Below are positions 1 through 8,100 of a stretch of 8,572 nucleotides of DNA, piece by piece. Source of the DNA: Chloroflexota bacterium (GTDB lineage Bacteria > Chloroflexota > Anaerolineae > J102). The notes under the pieces are model-generated. The model did no database searches. It was given only the letters and a program-made list of their open reading frames with translations, and was not told the origin of the DNA. Made by a program: the position numbers and the translations under genes. Numbering within the stretch: the stretch's first letter is position 1; each line of letters begins with the position of its first letter. The stretch lies in the NCBI GenBank assembly GCA_003353825.1, contig PIVW01000244.1:1-8572 (forward strand). Direction: 5' to 3'.

Positions 1-84
1 GCCAATTTCATTGGAAGGGCCAATTTCATTGGAAGGGCCAATTTCATTGGAAGGGCCAATTTCATTGGAAGGGCCAATTTCATT
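1..84. repeat. 18-bp tandem repeat array, 4.67 copies
   Basis: The unit GCCAATTTCATTGGAAGG occurs four times without a mismatch (1-18, 19-36, 37-54, 55-72), followed by 12 bases of a fifth copy (73-84). It may continue left beyond the window. Each unit holds the palindrome CCAAT-TTC-ATTGG. Since 18 is a multiple of three, the array is open in more than one frame: ANFIGR repeated on the plus strand, running to a stop at 130-132, and MKLALP repeated on the minus strand, open to the window edge. No ribosome site or continuing protein supports coding. It is not CRISPR, because there are no spacers. Identical copies suggest recent expansion by slippage or recombination. Confidence 0.95.
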
Positions 85-92
85 TTGCGGTA

Positions 93-100
93 TCCGGTAT
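93..100. repeat. Left target-site duplication of the MITE
   Basis: TCCGGTAT directly abuts the outer end of the left terminal inverted repeat. An identical octamer directly abuts the right terminal repeat at 227-234. This is the expected footprint of a transposition that duplicates 8 bp of target. Confidence 0.8.
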
Positions 101-226
101 GTATCTTCTCAATAACTTTGGGGAACTAACCCGTCCACGAAGGTGGACGTTCGGCGTAGGTTCGTAGAACCCCGCCCCCAGAGCCCGAATTCATTCGGCG
201 AGCGCCCCGGAATATTGAGAAGATAC
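101..226. mobile_element. 126-bp MITE-like element with 14-bp TIRs
   Basis: The left end GTATCTTCTCAATA (101-114) is the exact reverse complement of the right end TATTGAGAAGATAC (213-226). Just inside both ends the similarity continues loosely, with a GGGG run a few bases in from each. Perfect 8-bp direct repeats TCCGGTAT flank the element. It is too short for a transposase, so it would be a non-autonomous element moved in trans. The 8-bp duplication is compatible with several IS families (for example ISL3, IS66, IS256, ISAs1 or IS1595), and I cannot assign one from the ends alone. A further copy of the terminal sequence lies at 8536-8549. The interior is a series of small hairpins. A 63-codon open frame starting at 143 overlaps it but looks spurious. 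Confidence 0.8.
132..206. repeat. Tandem stem-loops inside the MITE
   Basis: Four short palindromes occur in 75 bp. They are CGTCCAC-GAAG-GTGGACG (132-149), GGTTC-GTA-GAACC (159-171), CCGAAT-TC-ATTCGG (185-198) and GGCG-AG-CGCC (197-206). The last two overlap by two bases and so would be alternative folds. All arms shown are perfect. Such dense structure resembles REP-type palindromic modules packed into a MITE, and a transcript would be strongly folded. Whether it acts as RNA or DNA cannot be told from sequence. Confidence 0.7.
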
Positions 227-234
227 TCCGGTAT
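227..234. repeat. Right target-site duplication of the MITE
   Basis: TCCGGTAT follows the right terminal repeat without a gap and matches 93-100 exactly. The pre-insertion target would therefore have carried a single TCCGGTAT between the tandem array and the transporter gene. Confidence 0.8.
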
Positions 235-283
235 CTACATCGGGTGCTTTTCATGCCTCCTATTATCACCTCAACCTGAGAAC

Positions 284-313
284 TTCGCTATTTCTTCAGA
301 CGACAGATATAAT
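284..313 (+). promoter_or_regulatory. Candidate sigma-70-type promoter of the first MFS gene
   Basis: A perfect TATAAT lies at 308-313. The hexamer 18 bp upstream (TTCGCT, 284-289) is a poor -35 match, so the call rests mainly on the -10. A start of transcription near 320 would leave about 25 nt of leader before the ATG at 345. It would also exclude the in-frame ATG at 312, which overlaps the -10 box. Confidence 0.4.
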
Positions 314-332
314 GCCCATACTACTTCGAGGT

Positions 333-337
333 AAGGA
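333..337 (+). promoter_or_regulatory. Ribosome binding site deciding the start at 345
   Basis: AAGGA sits 7 nt before the ATG at 345-347. The upstream in-frame ATG at 312 has no such site and lies in the probable -10 box. This selects 345 as the start. Confidence 0.65.
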
Positions 338-344
338 ATGTACG

Positions 345-1568
345 ATGACCTCACCAACCGCTGGTGCACCAAATACAGCGAATTCCCTGCGAAATCGGCT
401 ATTTCCTTTTGGTCGGGGCAACATCACCAGGCTGGCGCTCGCATACTTCTTTAGTACGCTGTACTTCTACATACCGGTCAGCACTCTTTACCTGCAGGGA
501 AAGAGCCTGAACTACATTCAAATCAATTCGCTGTGGGGCGTCATTGTGGCCACCATGTTCCTAGCCGAAGTGCCGACCGGTATGATTGCCGATCGTATAG
601 GACGCAAGCGCTCTATCAATATTGCCCTGGCCATGCAGGTGTTGGGTGAGATTATCTTCATCTTTGCTCGTGACTACTGGTCCTTTACCCTGGCAGCGAT
701 CATCGGCGGCTTTGGCTTTGCCTTTAGTTCAGGCAGCGTCGAAGCCCTGGCCTATGACTCACTGAAGGCGAAGGAACGCGAGGGGGAGATGAGCCGGGCC
801 ATGGGGTATATCGTCGCCAGCCAGCGGTTGGCGAACCTGCTTGCCTTTGCCATAGGCTCTCTGCTGGTGGTCAACTTGACACAAGAGCGTTTTATGTTGG
901 CTATCGCCATCACAGCCTGCGCCGTTGCGGTGGGATGGCTGGTGTCTTTCACGCTATGGGAGCCGCCGAGAGAACTTGGGCAGGAAGAGAAAGCGGGCTC
1001 ACTCAAGCTGCTGGTAGATGGTATCTCAACGCTGCGTACCAACAGGCTTTTCCGCCGTCTGGTACTGCTCGCCATCGCCACGATTCCCTTCCGTGATTAT
1101 CTGTTCAACCTGTATCAGCCACGTTTTGTCGAATACGATGTACCAGCACTATGGTTGGGTTTGGCTCTGGCTCTGGCCTCTGCCCTTGGCATCCTGAGCG
1201 CTCGTTATGCCTATCTGCTTGAAGCCAAACTAGGCGCCCGGTCAAGTCTACTCCTATCCACCACGTTGCCTGGCATACTTTATCTGCTGATGGCGGTAGC
1301 GCTTCATCCTGTGTTTCTCGTATTGGTCTTCTGCACGCTCCTGGGTTCGATGAGTCTGCGCGAACCGCTGCTTTCCGGCCATCTGAACCGGCACATCGAG
1401 AGTAAAAATAGGGCTACCGTGCTATCGCTGATAAGCATGTTCACGGGCATCTATGTGGCTATGATTGGCCTCCTGATCGGCTTTATCGCTGATCTATCGC
1501 TGACCTATGCATTCCTGTTCATGGGTGCGGTTATCCTGGTGGGTTCGTTTCTGTTTCGACCGGACTGA
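345..1568 (+). CDS. MFS transporter, substrate unknown
   Basis: This is a 407-residue inner-membrane carrier of the major facilitator superfamily, expected to move a small solute by proton coupling or facilitated exchange. About twelve hydrophobic stretches are visible, split by a polar central loop. The loop between TM2 and TM3 has the family's motif A, MIADRIGRKR at about residues 80-89. A further stretch, GSVEALAYDS (about 130-139), resembles the acidic segment found in drug- or metabolite-exporter-like MFS proteins. The start at 345 is chosen over 312 because of the AAGGA site and the TATAAT overlapping 312. It is the only plus-strand gene here and converges on the URO-D gene with a 28-bp gap in which I see no convincing terminator. 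A MITE lies about 120 bp upstream. Family assignment is firm, substrate is not. Confidence 0.9.
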   Translation: MTSPTAGAPNTANSLRNRLFPFGRGNITRLALAYFFSTLYFYIPVSTLYLQGKSLNYIQINSLWGVIVATMFLAEVPTGMIADRIGRKRSINIALAMQVLGEIIFIFARDYWSFTLAAIIGGFGFAFSSGSVEALAYDSLKAKEREGEMSRAMGYIVASQRLANLLAFAIGSLLVVNLTQERFMLAIAITACAVAVGWLVSFTLWEPPRELGQEEKAGSLKLLVDGISTLRTNRLFRRLVLLAIATIPFRDYLFNLYQPRFVEYDVPALWLGLALALASALGILSARYAYLLEAKLGARSSLLLSTTLPGILYLLMAVALHPVFLVLVFCTLLGSMSLREPLLSGHLNRHIESKNRATVLSLISMFTGIYVAMIGLLIGFIADLSLTYAFLFMGAVILVGSFLFRPD

Positions 1569-1596
1569 ATCGGTACCAACCGGTATTTGTCGGAGT

Positions 1597-2553
1597 TCAA
1601 GCGTCATAGTTTCCCTCCCGGCGCCACACGTCCAACATCAGTTCGTAGCGAGAGAGTCGCATGCCCGTGTAGATACAATTGCTGGTGGAGAAGATGTAAC
1701 CACCTCCGGGCATGCCGTGCTCCAAGGCGTAACTGGCGGATTCGACAACCTCTTGCTCCGTGCCTGTATCCAACAGGCCACAGTTGACGTTACCGATCAG
1801 GCAGACGCGATGGCCGTAGTCGCGCTTGATCTCAGCCATGTCGATGCCGGCTTGCGGGTCCAGGGAATGCAGTGCATGCGGGTCACCTTCCAACAGTTGA
1901 TCGACGATAGGCATGATGTTGCCATCGGTGTGCTTGATCACGTAGAAACCCATATCGCGATAACCCCGGACAAGCTGTGTCAAGTAGGGCGTGACGAATT
2001 CGGAGAACATCCCAGGGCTCAGAAATGGACCACTGTTGAAACAGTAGTCAGCGCAAAGGGCGAGGCCATCCAAGCCGTCCCTCTTTTGTAGTTGCTCGGC
2101 ATACTGCAATGCCTGATCGACCCGTGCCTGCGCTTCCTGCTTGACTTTTTCAGGTTCATCCGCCAGGCGATATACAAACTCCACCATGCTGGTGCCGTCG
2201 GGCACGCTGAATGTGGCATCGCCATGCCGCATCAGAAAGAAACGGTCGCCGGTGCGTTGCCGCACCAGATCCACAAGCCGCAGCGTCTCATCGACAGAAT
2301 CGGGGTTCGGATGTAAGAAGATGGCACTGTGTTCATAGCGTTCGGCAATAGCGATATAAAGATCGGCCATATCGACCCGCTGCAACTCACGTTCTTTTTC
2401 CTCCATCTGCAGCCACTGGTGATAACTCCTGTGCGAAGGATGCACCTTGGCAAACGCCTCCATGGTCAGAAAAAAGACCAGTTCAAAATGGGGCACGCGG
2501 CCGGTCAGAGGTTGCCTTTCCAGGGCTGCAATGAAGCGCTCTCGTGGTTGCAT
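1597..2553 (-). CDS. Uroporphyrinogen decarboxylase (URO-D) superfamily protein
   Basis: This 318-residue protein has the URO-D/methylcobamide methyltransferase TIM-barrel pattern. Visible landmarks are the N-terminal RERFIAALERQ (4-14), a central CADYCFNSGPFLSPGMF segment (167-183), HTDGN (208-212), HSLDPQAGID (229-238), CLIGNVNCG (251-259) and a C-terminal GGGYIFSTSNCIYTGM (283-298). True HemE is usually somewhat longer and sits with haem genes, which are absent here. Methyltransferases of the MtaA/CmuA type bind zinc with an H-x-C motif plus a late Cys. Here the His is followed by T-D, so H-x-C is lost, although C258 and C293 remain. A metal-dependent methyl transfer or an unknown decarboxylation is possible, and the substrate cannot be inferred. 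AAAGGAG (2563-2569) lies 9 nt before the ATG. The preceding gene overruns this start by 71 bp, so the two are probably co-transcribed. Confidence 0.8.
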   Translation of the reverse strand: MQPRERFIAALERQPLTGRVPHFELVFFLTMEAFAKVHPSHRSYHQWLQMEEKERELQRVDMADLYIAIAERYEHSAIFLHPNPDSVDETLRLVDLVRQRTGDRFFLMRHGDATFSVPDGTSMVEFVYRLADEPEKVKQEAQARVDQALQYAEQLQKRDGLDGLALCADYCFNSGPFLSPGMFSEFVTPYLTQLVRGYRDMGFYVIKHTDGNIMPIVDQLLEGDPHALHSLDPQAGIDMAEIKRDYGHRVCLIGNVNCGLLDTGTEQEVVESASYALEHGMPGGGYIFSTSNCIYTGMRLSRYELMLDVWRREGNYDA

Positions 2554-3835
2554 TGGTTCTGTCTCCTTTCAAGTGGGTGCAATGCGGTTGATTATAAGCA
2601 TAGCTTTTGAGCAACTCTCCAGAGATGTGTAGGGCATCGGCCATGCTGCCGCCATTGCCACAGAGATAGAGACTTCCTCTGCTAATGAAACTGGTGTGTA
2701 CTGTGCGGAAGCTCTGCGCCAGCGCATCAGCCACTAATTCCAGATCAGGTTGGCGTTCGATAGCCCTTTTCAGGCTGGTTGCAGCAGCGGGATGAGTGCT
2801 TGCCAAAGTATCGATAACCGCTGCAGATCCATCGCTAACGGGCAGCCGCTGAACAGGAGGAGATGGCGGGGATGCATCACCCAACTGCTCGAGAACCAGG
2901 TGATGGAGGTTGGGAATAATGTCTCGGTGATCCCCGACAATGTGATAGCCACGCCCGCCCATAGACGTGGGCCGGATGACGATGTTCTTCTTGGGCCGGT
3001 AGTAATACGTCGGCTGGTCATCCTCAGATGGCTGGCGGTAGTTCCGTTCCAGAGGAATCAGATCGAAATTGGCCGTTGTAAAGGCACTGACAGTGTGACC
3101 CAGATTGCGGGCAATAGATAGGGCTTTCAAAAATACCTCGGGACCGATCACCGCCGAGCCGAAATTACAGAACACGCCTCCTTCCAGGTGACTCAGCGAC
3201 GCCGTGAAAATCTTGAAGTCCTGGCCGCTGGCCCAACCCAAGGCGGCAAAATCGCACTCAGGATGCTGATGGATGATGTCTGAGCCGATGGCGACATGAA
3301 CGGTATAGGGAATGCCCAGGCGATAGGCATTGTAGGCCAGGCTATGATCACGATGGTGAAATCGTGAATCCCCGGCGATCCAGTGGCCCAGCGCTTCGCC
3401 GATGCCCATGCCATTGCGAACACCTGCACGAATGGCCCGATTCATGAACGCTCCGGTCTCTTTGGCCATGCCAAAACTGCCATCCTCGATACTGGAAGCC
3501 ACATCCTCGCTGGTATTGCCCGTCATCGCCATCTCGAAATCGTGGATCGGTGCGGCGCCGTTGCTGGCTAAATGCGTAATGACGCCCCGTTCCATGAGAT
3601 CGATCAGGAGGGGGACCAGCCCTCTTTTCACCACGTGGGCTCCCATCATCCAGATCAGCGGGCGGGCGCCCAGCCTGGCCGCAACGATCCGCTCCGCCAC
3701 TTCGATCAGTTCCTGATCGTCGAAGGCTGGCGCTGGCATATCCGGCGTTACCAGATTTTCTAGCGCTACTAGACTCGAACTTTGCTTTAGAGAGTATGTC
3801 TGAACAGATGTTAAATCAATTGCAGAAAAAGGCAC
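2483..3835 (-). CDS. Deoxyhypusine-synthase-like protein with truncated C-terminal SIS domain
   Basis: This reading frame has 450 codons. Residues about 40-320 resemble the deoxyhypusine-synthase-like fold: MGAHVVKRGLVPLLIDL (64-80), ITHLASNGAAPIHDFE (86-101), a HVAIGSDIIHQHP segment (180-192), LEGGVFCNFGSAVIGPEVF (217-235) and GDHRDIIP (301-308). I do not find the classical DHS catalytic-lysine motif, so hypusine synthesis is not implied. After a Ser/Pro-rich linker, residues about 350-412 match the start of a GmhA-like SIS domain, with the phosphosugar-binding loop CGNGGSMADA at 392-401. SIS similarity stops at about residue 412 (base 2600). The last 38 residues read through the leader and start of the URO-D gene. 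A whole SIS domain needs roughly 100 more residues, so the gene looks 3'-truncated, with the first domain possibly still active. The start is GTG, with AAGGAG 12 nt upstream. Confidence 0.65.
   Translation of the reverse strand: MPFSAIDLTSVQTYSLKQSSSLVALENLVTPDMPAPAFDDQELIEVAERIVAARLGARPLIWMMGAHVVKRGLVPLLIDLMERGVITHLASNGAAPIHDFEMAMTGNTSEDVASSIEDGSFGMAKETGAFMNRAIRAGVRNGMGIGEALGHWIAGDSRFHHRDHSLAYNAYRLGIPYTVHVAIGSDIIHQHPECDFAALGWASGQDFKIFTASLSHLEGGVFCNFGSAVIGPEVFLKALSIARNLGHTVSAFTTANFDLIPLERNYRQPSEDDQPTYYYRPKKNIVIRPTSMGGRGYHIVGDHRDIIPNLHHLVLEQLGDASPPSPPVQRLPVSDGSAAVIDTLASTHPAAATSLKRAIERQPDLELVADALAQSFRTVHTSFISRGSLYLCGNGGSMADALHISGELLKSYAYNQPHCTHLKGDRTNATTRALHCSPGKATSDRPRAPF
2600..2788 (-). other. 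SIS-domain remnant (N-terminal third only)
   Basis: The frame here encodes an amphipathic lead helix region and then SLYLCGNGGSMADALHISGE, the hallmark beginning of GmhA/DiaA-type SIS domains. In that family the glycine-rich loop binds the phosphate of a sugar phosphate. The following strands and helices, including the parts that complete the active site, are missing. Only about 46 bases lie between the last SIS-like codon and the URO-D start, and no other frame supplies the rest. A deletion with one end near 2600 would explain this. Confidence 0.65.
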
Positions 3836-3904
3836 GGGCTCTCTTTTCTCCTTGAGTGCTGGTATTTGATATTGGATACTCGTAGATCAGCGGTAGCAAT
3901 ATCT

Positions 3905-3934
3905 ATTATGCGGTATTAGAATAAATATTGTCGA
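3905..3934 (-). promoter_or_regulatory. Candidate promoter for the DHS-like/URO-D pair
   Basis: On the minus strand TCGACA (3929-3934, 5 of 6 to TTGACA) and CATAAT (3905-3910, 5 of 6 to TATAAT) are separated by 18 bp, in an AT-rich 114-bp gap between the two minus-strand gene pairs. A transcript would start roughly 60 bp before the GTG at 3835. It gives the DHS-like and URO-D genes an initiation point independent of the upstream mannosidase operon. I see no clear terminator for the MFS gene in the same gap. Confidence 0.35.
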
Positions 3935-3949
3935 TGATTTTGCGTGCGT

Positions 3950-5158
3950 TTAGCTGACTTTAGAAGTGGCATATTTCTCGACAGCGCTTTTGCGAAGGGT
4001 CAACTCGTACAACAGAACGACGGCGATGGCGATCACAAGCATCGCCAGGCCAATCACTTCCAATCCTTTGGCATCAGCCCAGACACCCACCAACGCGGGC
4101 ACGACTGCTATCCCCAACCGCACCGCGGTGATCTGAAAACCCAGGATGTTGGCCGCGTTTGCCAGCCCCAGGCGTTTGGGCGTCTCTGAGGCTAACACCG
4201 GGAAAAAGGGCGACACCGAGAAACCGACCAGCACCAGGCCGAGAAAGCTGAGCATCATATTGGGATTCAACCACACCAGGGCAGCGCCGACTACAATGGC
4301 AGCGCCACACGAGCGGATCAGTGGCGTCGTATCCACGTACCTGATCACGACACCGAAAAACAGCCGACCCACAGTCATGCTGGCCCAGAATATACTGACC
4401 CACAAACCCGCGATGATCGGATCGACAGCCCGCGCATCGGTAAACAGCACGTAGGGCCATTGGCCGGCTGTGTTCTCCAAGCCGGTGAAAGTGAAAAAGA
4501 GCAGGAGGCTCAGCCATACGGCCACCTGCTTGAGGCTGTCCTTGTAGCTGGCTCGCTGCGCTGGCGTGGCCTCTGTTTCTGTCGATTCCTGCTCCGGCAG
4601 AGGCCAGCGCTTGCGGGTTAGAAAGAAAAGCACTGACAGTATGGCAAAACTCACCGCCACCACGACATATCCCCAGCGCCAGGAGCGGCCCAAGCTGAGC
4701 ACAGCCGTCACTAGGATAGGGCCGATCGTAGCGCCCAGGCCGAAGCCGGCATGTAGCCAATTCATCAGGCTGGCGGTGGAGACGATGGCGAAGTAGGTGT
4801 TCAGGCCGGTATTGATAATCGAGACGCCAGCCGACGCCATCGCTGCCATAAGGATCAAGGTCCACCAGCTCGGGGCCAGGGCATTTCCCAGGAAACTCAG
4901 GGCGCCGAGCATCCCACCGATCACCAGCAGCGTGCCCAGACCGATTGTCGCTATCAGACGGCCGCTGCTGAAGCTGATGACCAACGATATGAGCATCGAA
5001 AACAACAACAGCGCACCGATGGCATCCAGAGAAACGCCGAAGTCCAGGCGCATAGAAGGCCAGGCCACGCCCAGCACTCCGGCGAACAGACCCATGGAAA
5101 TGAAGCTACAAAAGGCGACCGCGATCAGAGGCCTGTGGGAAACGTTGTTGTCGGTCAC
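3950..5158 (-). CDS. MFS transporter, fucose-permease-like
   Basis: This 402-residue integral membrane carrier has about twelve hydrophobic segments and a charged central loop (LTRKRWPLPEQE and following). The segments NTGLNTYFAI (116-125) and NWLHAGFGLGATIGP (133-147) recall the fucose/glucose-permease-like branch of MFS (FHS-like), where an early NT/NxG stretch and a G-x-G-x-x-x-GP helix are common. The motif A equivalent is the shortened SGRLIATIGLG (65-75). Only 24 bp separate its start from the stop of the GH38 gene, in the same direction, which argues for co-transcription and for import of mannose or manno-oligosaccharides. That substrate is inference. The start codon is GTG with only a weak AGAAG upstream, so translational coupling to the preceding gene is plausible. 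The protein ends in a short charged tail. Confidence 0.85.
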   Translation of the reverse strand: MTDNNVSHRPLIAVAFCSFISMGLFAGVLGVAWPSMRLDFGVSLDAIGALLLFSMLISLVISFSSGRLIATIGLGTLLVIGGMLGALSFLGNALAPSWWTLILMAAMASAGVSIINTGLNTYFAIVSTASLMNWLHAGFGLGATIGPILVTAVLSLGRSWRWGYVVVAVSFAILSVLFFLTRKRWPLPEQESTETEATPAQRASYKDSLKQVAVWLSLLLFFTFTGLENTAGQWPYVLFTDARAVDPIIAGLWVSIFWASMTVGRLFFGVVIRYVDTTPLIRSCGAAIVVGAALVWLNPNMMLSFLGLVLVGFSVSPFFPVLASETPKRLGLANAANILGFQITAVRLGIAVVPALVGVWADAKGLEVIGLAMLVIAIAVVLLYELTLRKSAVEKYATSKVS

Positions 5159-5182
5159 GTCACTTCTATCGAGAGATCAGTC

Positions 5183-8100
5183 TTAAGCAGGCACCAATCT
5201 CAGCGTGACAATCTCGTAAGGCTTGACGAATAAAGTAACACTGTTTCCATCGGGAGAAAGGGCTGTCTGGTTTTCCTCCAAAAGGTTGGTGTGCCAGACC
5301 TCTGCCAGGTCAAAGCCAGTCGTGAGCGTAGCGGCACCGCGGCGGCGATGGCTTTCATAGAGGCGGACGATGATGTCGTTACCCTGTTCGGCCTGCTTGA
5401 TGGTCTCCACAACGATGTTGAGCTGATCGACGCTGACGAAACATGCCGAAACAGGAGATTGGGAATTCGAATGGTGTGATGGCGACCTGTTTTGCCAAAC
5501 GATCAAGGGATCATTCAGGGCGTAAGCTGCAGAGATGGTTGTTTCATCCCAGCCACCCTCATGGGGTAACAGGCTGTATGCAAAGTGATGCTCGCCCTGG
5601 TCGGCCTCGGGATCGGGGCTGGTGGTACCGCGCAGAAGGCTGATGCGCATGACATTGTCCTGGACGTCATGGCCGTACTTACAGTCATTGAGCACGCTGA
5701 CACCATAACCGCCCTCACTCAGGTCTACCCATTTCTGGGCGCAGGTTTCAAATCGAGCCCAATCCCAACTGGTATTGCGGTGTGTGGGACGTTCGACATT
5801 GCCCCATTGGATCTCATAGGTTGCCACTGGGGTCAGAACATCCACCGGGAAAGCCACCTTGAGCATGATATGACGTTCCTGCCAGTCGATGCTAGTGTCG
5901 AAATCCAAGCGGGCGCTGTTGTAGGCCAGGGAGATTCGCTGAACATATTCGCTATGCAACACCCGGCGCTTGATCTCCAGCGTTGCCCGTAGCGGGCCGG
6001 CCTCGACCACTTGCACCGAGGTCGCCGGGTCTGCGGCCCACATCTTGTCGTCGATAAAGATGTCCACGTCCCAGGCATCCCAGTTCATGGGACGATCCTC
6101 GAGGGCCTGGAACTGGTTGGCAACGGTTCCGGGTGGCAGCACTTCCCGGCCACTGATCTTGTCAAAGATTCGCACGATATCGCCGGCTTCGTCTAATTCC
6201 GCGCGCAGGTATTGGTTCTCCAATAGCGTCGATGTAGCGGTCAGGTCGGTATCAAGCGTTGGTACTTCACCGGCGGCTGTTAACAGTGGCGTGACGCCGA
6301 AGGGAGCAAGGTTACCGGCGGCGATCCAGGTGCCGTCGCTCGTCGATTGGGTGGCCGCAGGTGTGCCATCCGCCTCCTGCAGACGGCTGCCAGCGGGTAA
6401 TTGGCCGGGCCAAAACGCCAGGTCATTTCGAACGAAGGAGGTAGGGTTGACGAGTATAAGTTCGCTGCCGAGTTTCTCGACTATCGTATCCAGAGCGGCA
6501 TCCCTTACGCCGGCGCCCATGTCCGCGATCTCTGCGTACTGTTGCAGAGATTCAACGTAAACGGAGTTGATACTACTGCCGGGAATGATGTCGTGGAACT
6601 GGTTGAGACAGACCAACTCCCAGGCCTTGTTCAAGGTCGTGGCCGGGTATGTGTAGTCAGCATCCAGCATCGCTGCCAGTGCAGCCAGGAATTCGGCATC
6701 GTGGAGCAGGAATTCGCTCTTGCGATTGGCCCGTTTATTGCGGCTCTGCGTGGTGTAAGTGCCACGGTGCAACTCGAAATACAGCTCCGCGTTCCATGTG
6801 GGCAGGGCATCTCCTGAGGTTTCTTCCAGATTGGTGAAGAAGTTCTTGACGCTGTCCTGGCGCATGCGCGGCGTGGCCGGGAACGCATTCATTTCACGGA
6901 TATTTTCCAGCATCTCGCGGGTGGGGCCGCCACCGCCATCCCCGTAACCGTAAATCATCAGCAGCTCCTGCTGCAGTTCCTTTTGCTGGAAATTTGTCCA
7001 GGTAGCGATGGCCTGCGCTGGCGCGGCCATGGCATTGTAGGTACTTACTCCAAAGCCATGCTCCAAGTCAGGCGTGGTGCTGAAATGGGTGAGAACCTTG
7101 GTGCCGTCCAGTCCCTGCCACCAGAAACTATCGTAGGGCAGACGGTTGTACTGATTCCAGCCGATCTTGATGGTCATGAAATAGTCAAGACCGGCCTGTT
7201 TGATGAGCTGAGGGAGGGCCCAGGCATATCCGAAGACATCAGGCAGCCACAGCACTGGTGAATCAGCATCTGGGCCGAAATGCTCACGGAAAAAGGTACG
7301 ACCCAGCAGGAACTGGCGGGCGAGGGATTCGGCGCCGGAAAGATTGCAATCCGCCTCTACCCACATACCGCCAAGCGGTTCCCACCTGCCCTCGGCGACG
7401 CGTTCCTTGATTGCATCCAGTAAGCCAGGATTATCCTGCTGAATATAGTCGTAGAGTTGGGGCTGGCTCTGCACGAAATGATAATCGGGGAATTGCTCCA
7501 TCAGGCGTAGTACAGTGTGGAAAGTGCGGCCTGATTTTTGCCGGGTCTGACCTAACGTCCACAGCCAGGCCACGTCGATGTGGGCGTGCCCGACGCAAAC
7601 AACATCAATTTCTGGCGGCGCCCCTGCTTTTTCGATGCCGGCTTCCAGCGCCGCATGAGCTGGAGCGACGCTGGCATAGAAGTCATCGCCAAAAGGTTCG
7701 CGAGTATCCAGTATTCTGAAGGCCTCGTCCAGGGCATTGTACAGGTGGCCTTTGGCCGGCTCATTTTCGTCCAGACTATCGGCAATCCCCAACGCAACAC
7801 GGGCGGTAGCCACAAAGTCACGTGTTGGCTGATCGATCTGCACTACCTCGCAGCGACGCATGAAAAGTTTCATTCCAGGTTCCCCAAAACGCCAGCCACC
7901 CAGGCCGGTGTAGGTTTGGAGGTCTAGCAGGTGGTCTTTCCCATCCCGATAAACGTCAGGTAGAAGTATCTCTTGATGGTGGCGGTCGCAGGTAGCATAA
8001 GAAGCGCCATCGATATATGCTAGGGCTTCAGGATGGCTGAAATCACCCGCTTCACCTAGAGGCAGATAGAGAGCGACTGCTGCTTGCGGATCCCAGTCTG

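Noticed and set aside
1..84. CRISPR array
   Set aside because: The repeats are contiguous 18-mers with no spacers, and there are no cas genes nearby.
143..334. Plus-strand frame of 63 codons
   Set aside because: It starts in the MITE hairpins, runs through the right TIR and target duplication, has no ribosome site and no recognisable protein features.
312..344. Earlier ATG start for the first MFS gene
   Set aside because: It overlaps a perfect TATAAT and lacks a ribosome site, while the ATG at 345 has AAGGA at 7 nt.
1569..1596. Bidirectional terminator between the convergent genes
   Set aside because: Only a four-base stem (CGGT-ACCA-ACCG) is present, with no T-run on either side.
1507..2091. 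Plus-strand frame of 194 codons
   Set aside because: It lies antisense to the well-supported URO-D gene and overlaps the end of the MFS gene, and its sequence has no domain signal.
4074..4865. Minus-strand frame of 263 codons
   Set aside because: It is a shifted frame inside the second MFS gene. The in-frame version has the membrane segments and MFS motifs, and this one does not.
5443..5490. Repeat-derived insertion in the GH38 C-terminal domain (Ser/Pro/Asn-rich NRSPSHHSNSQSPVS)
   Set aside because: It falls at a linker that is normally variable in this family, the frame is intact, and no matching repeat is seen elsewhere in the window.
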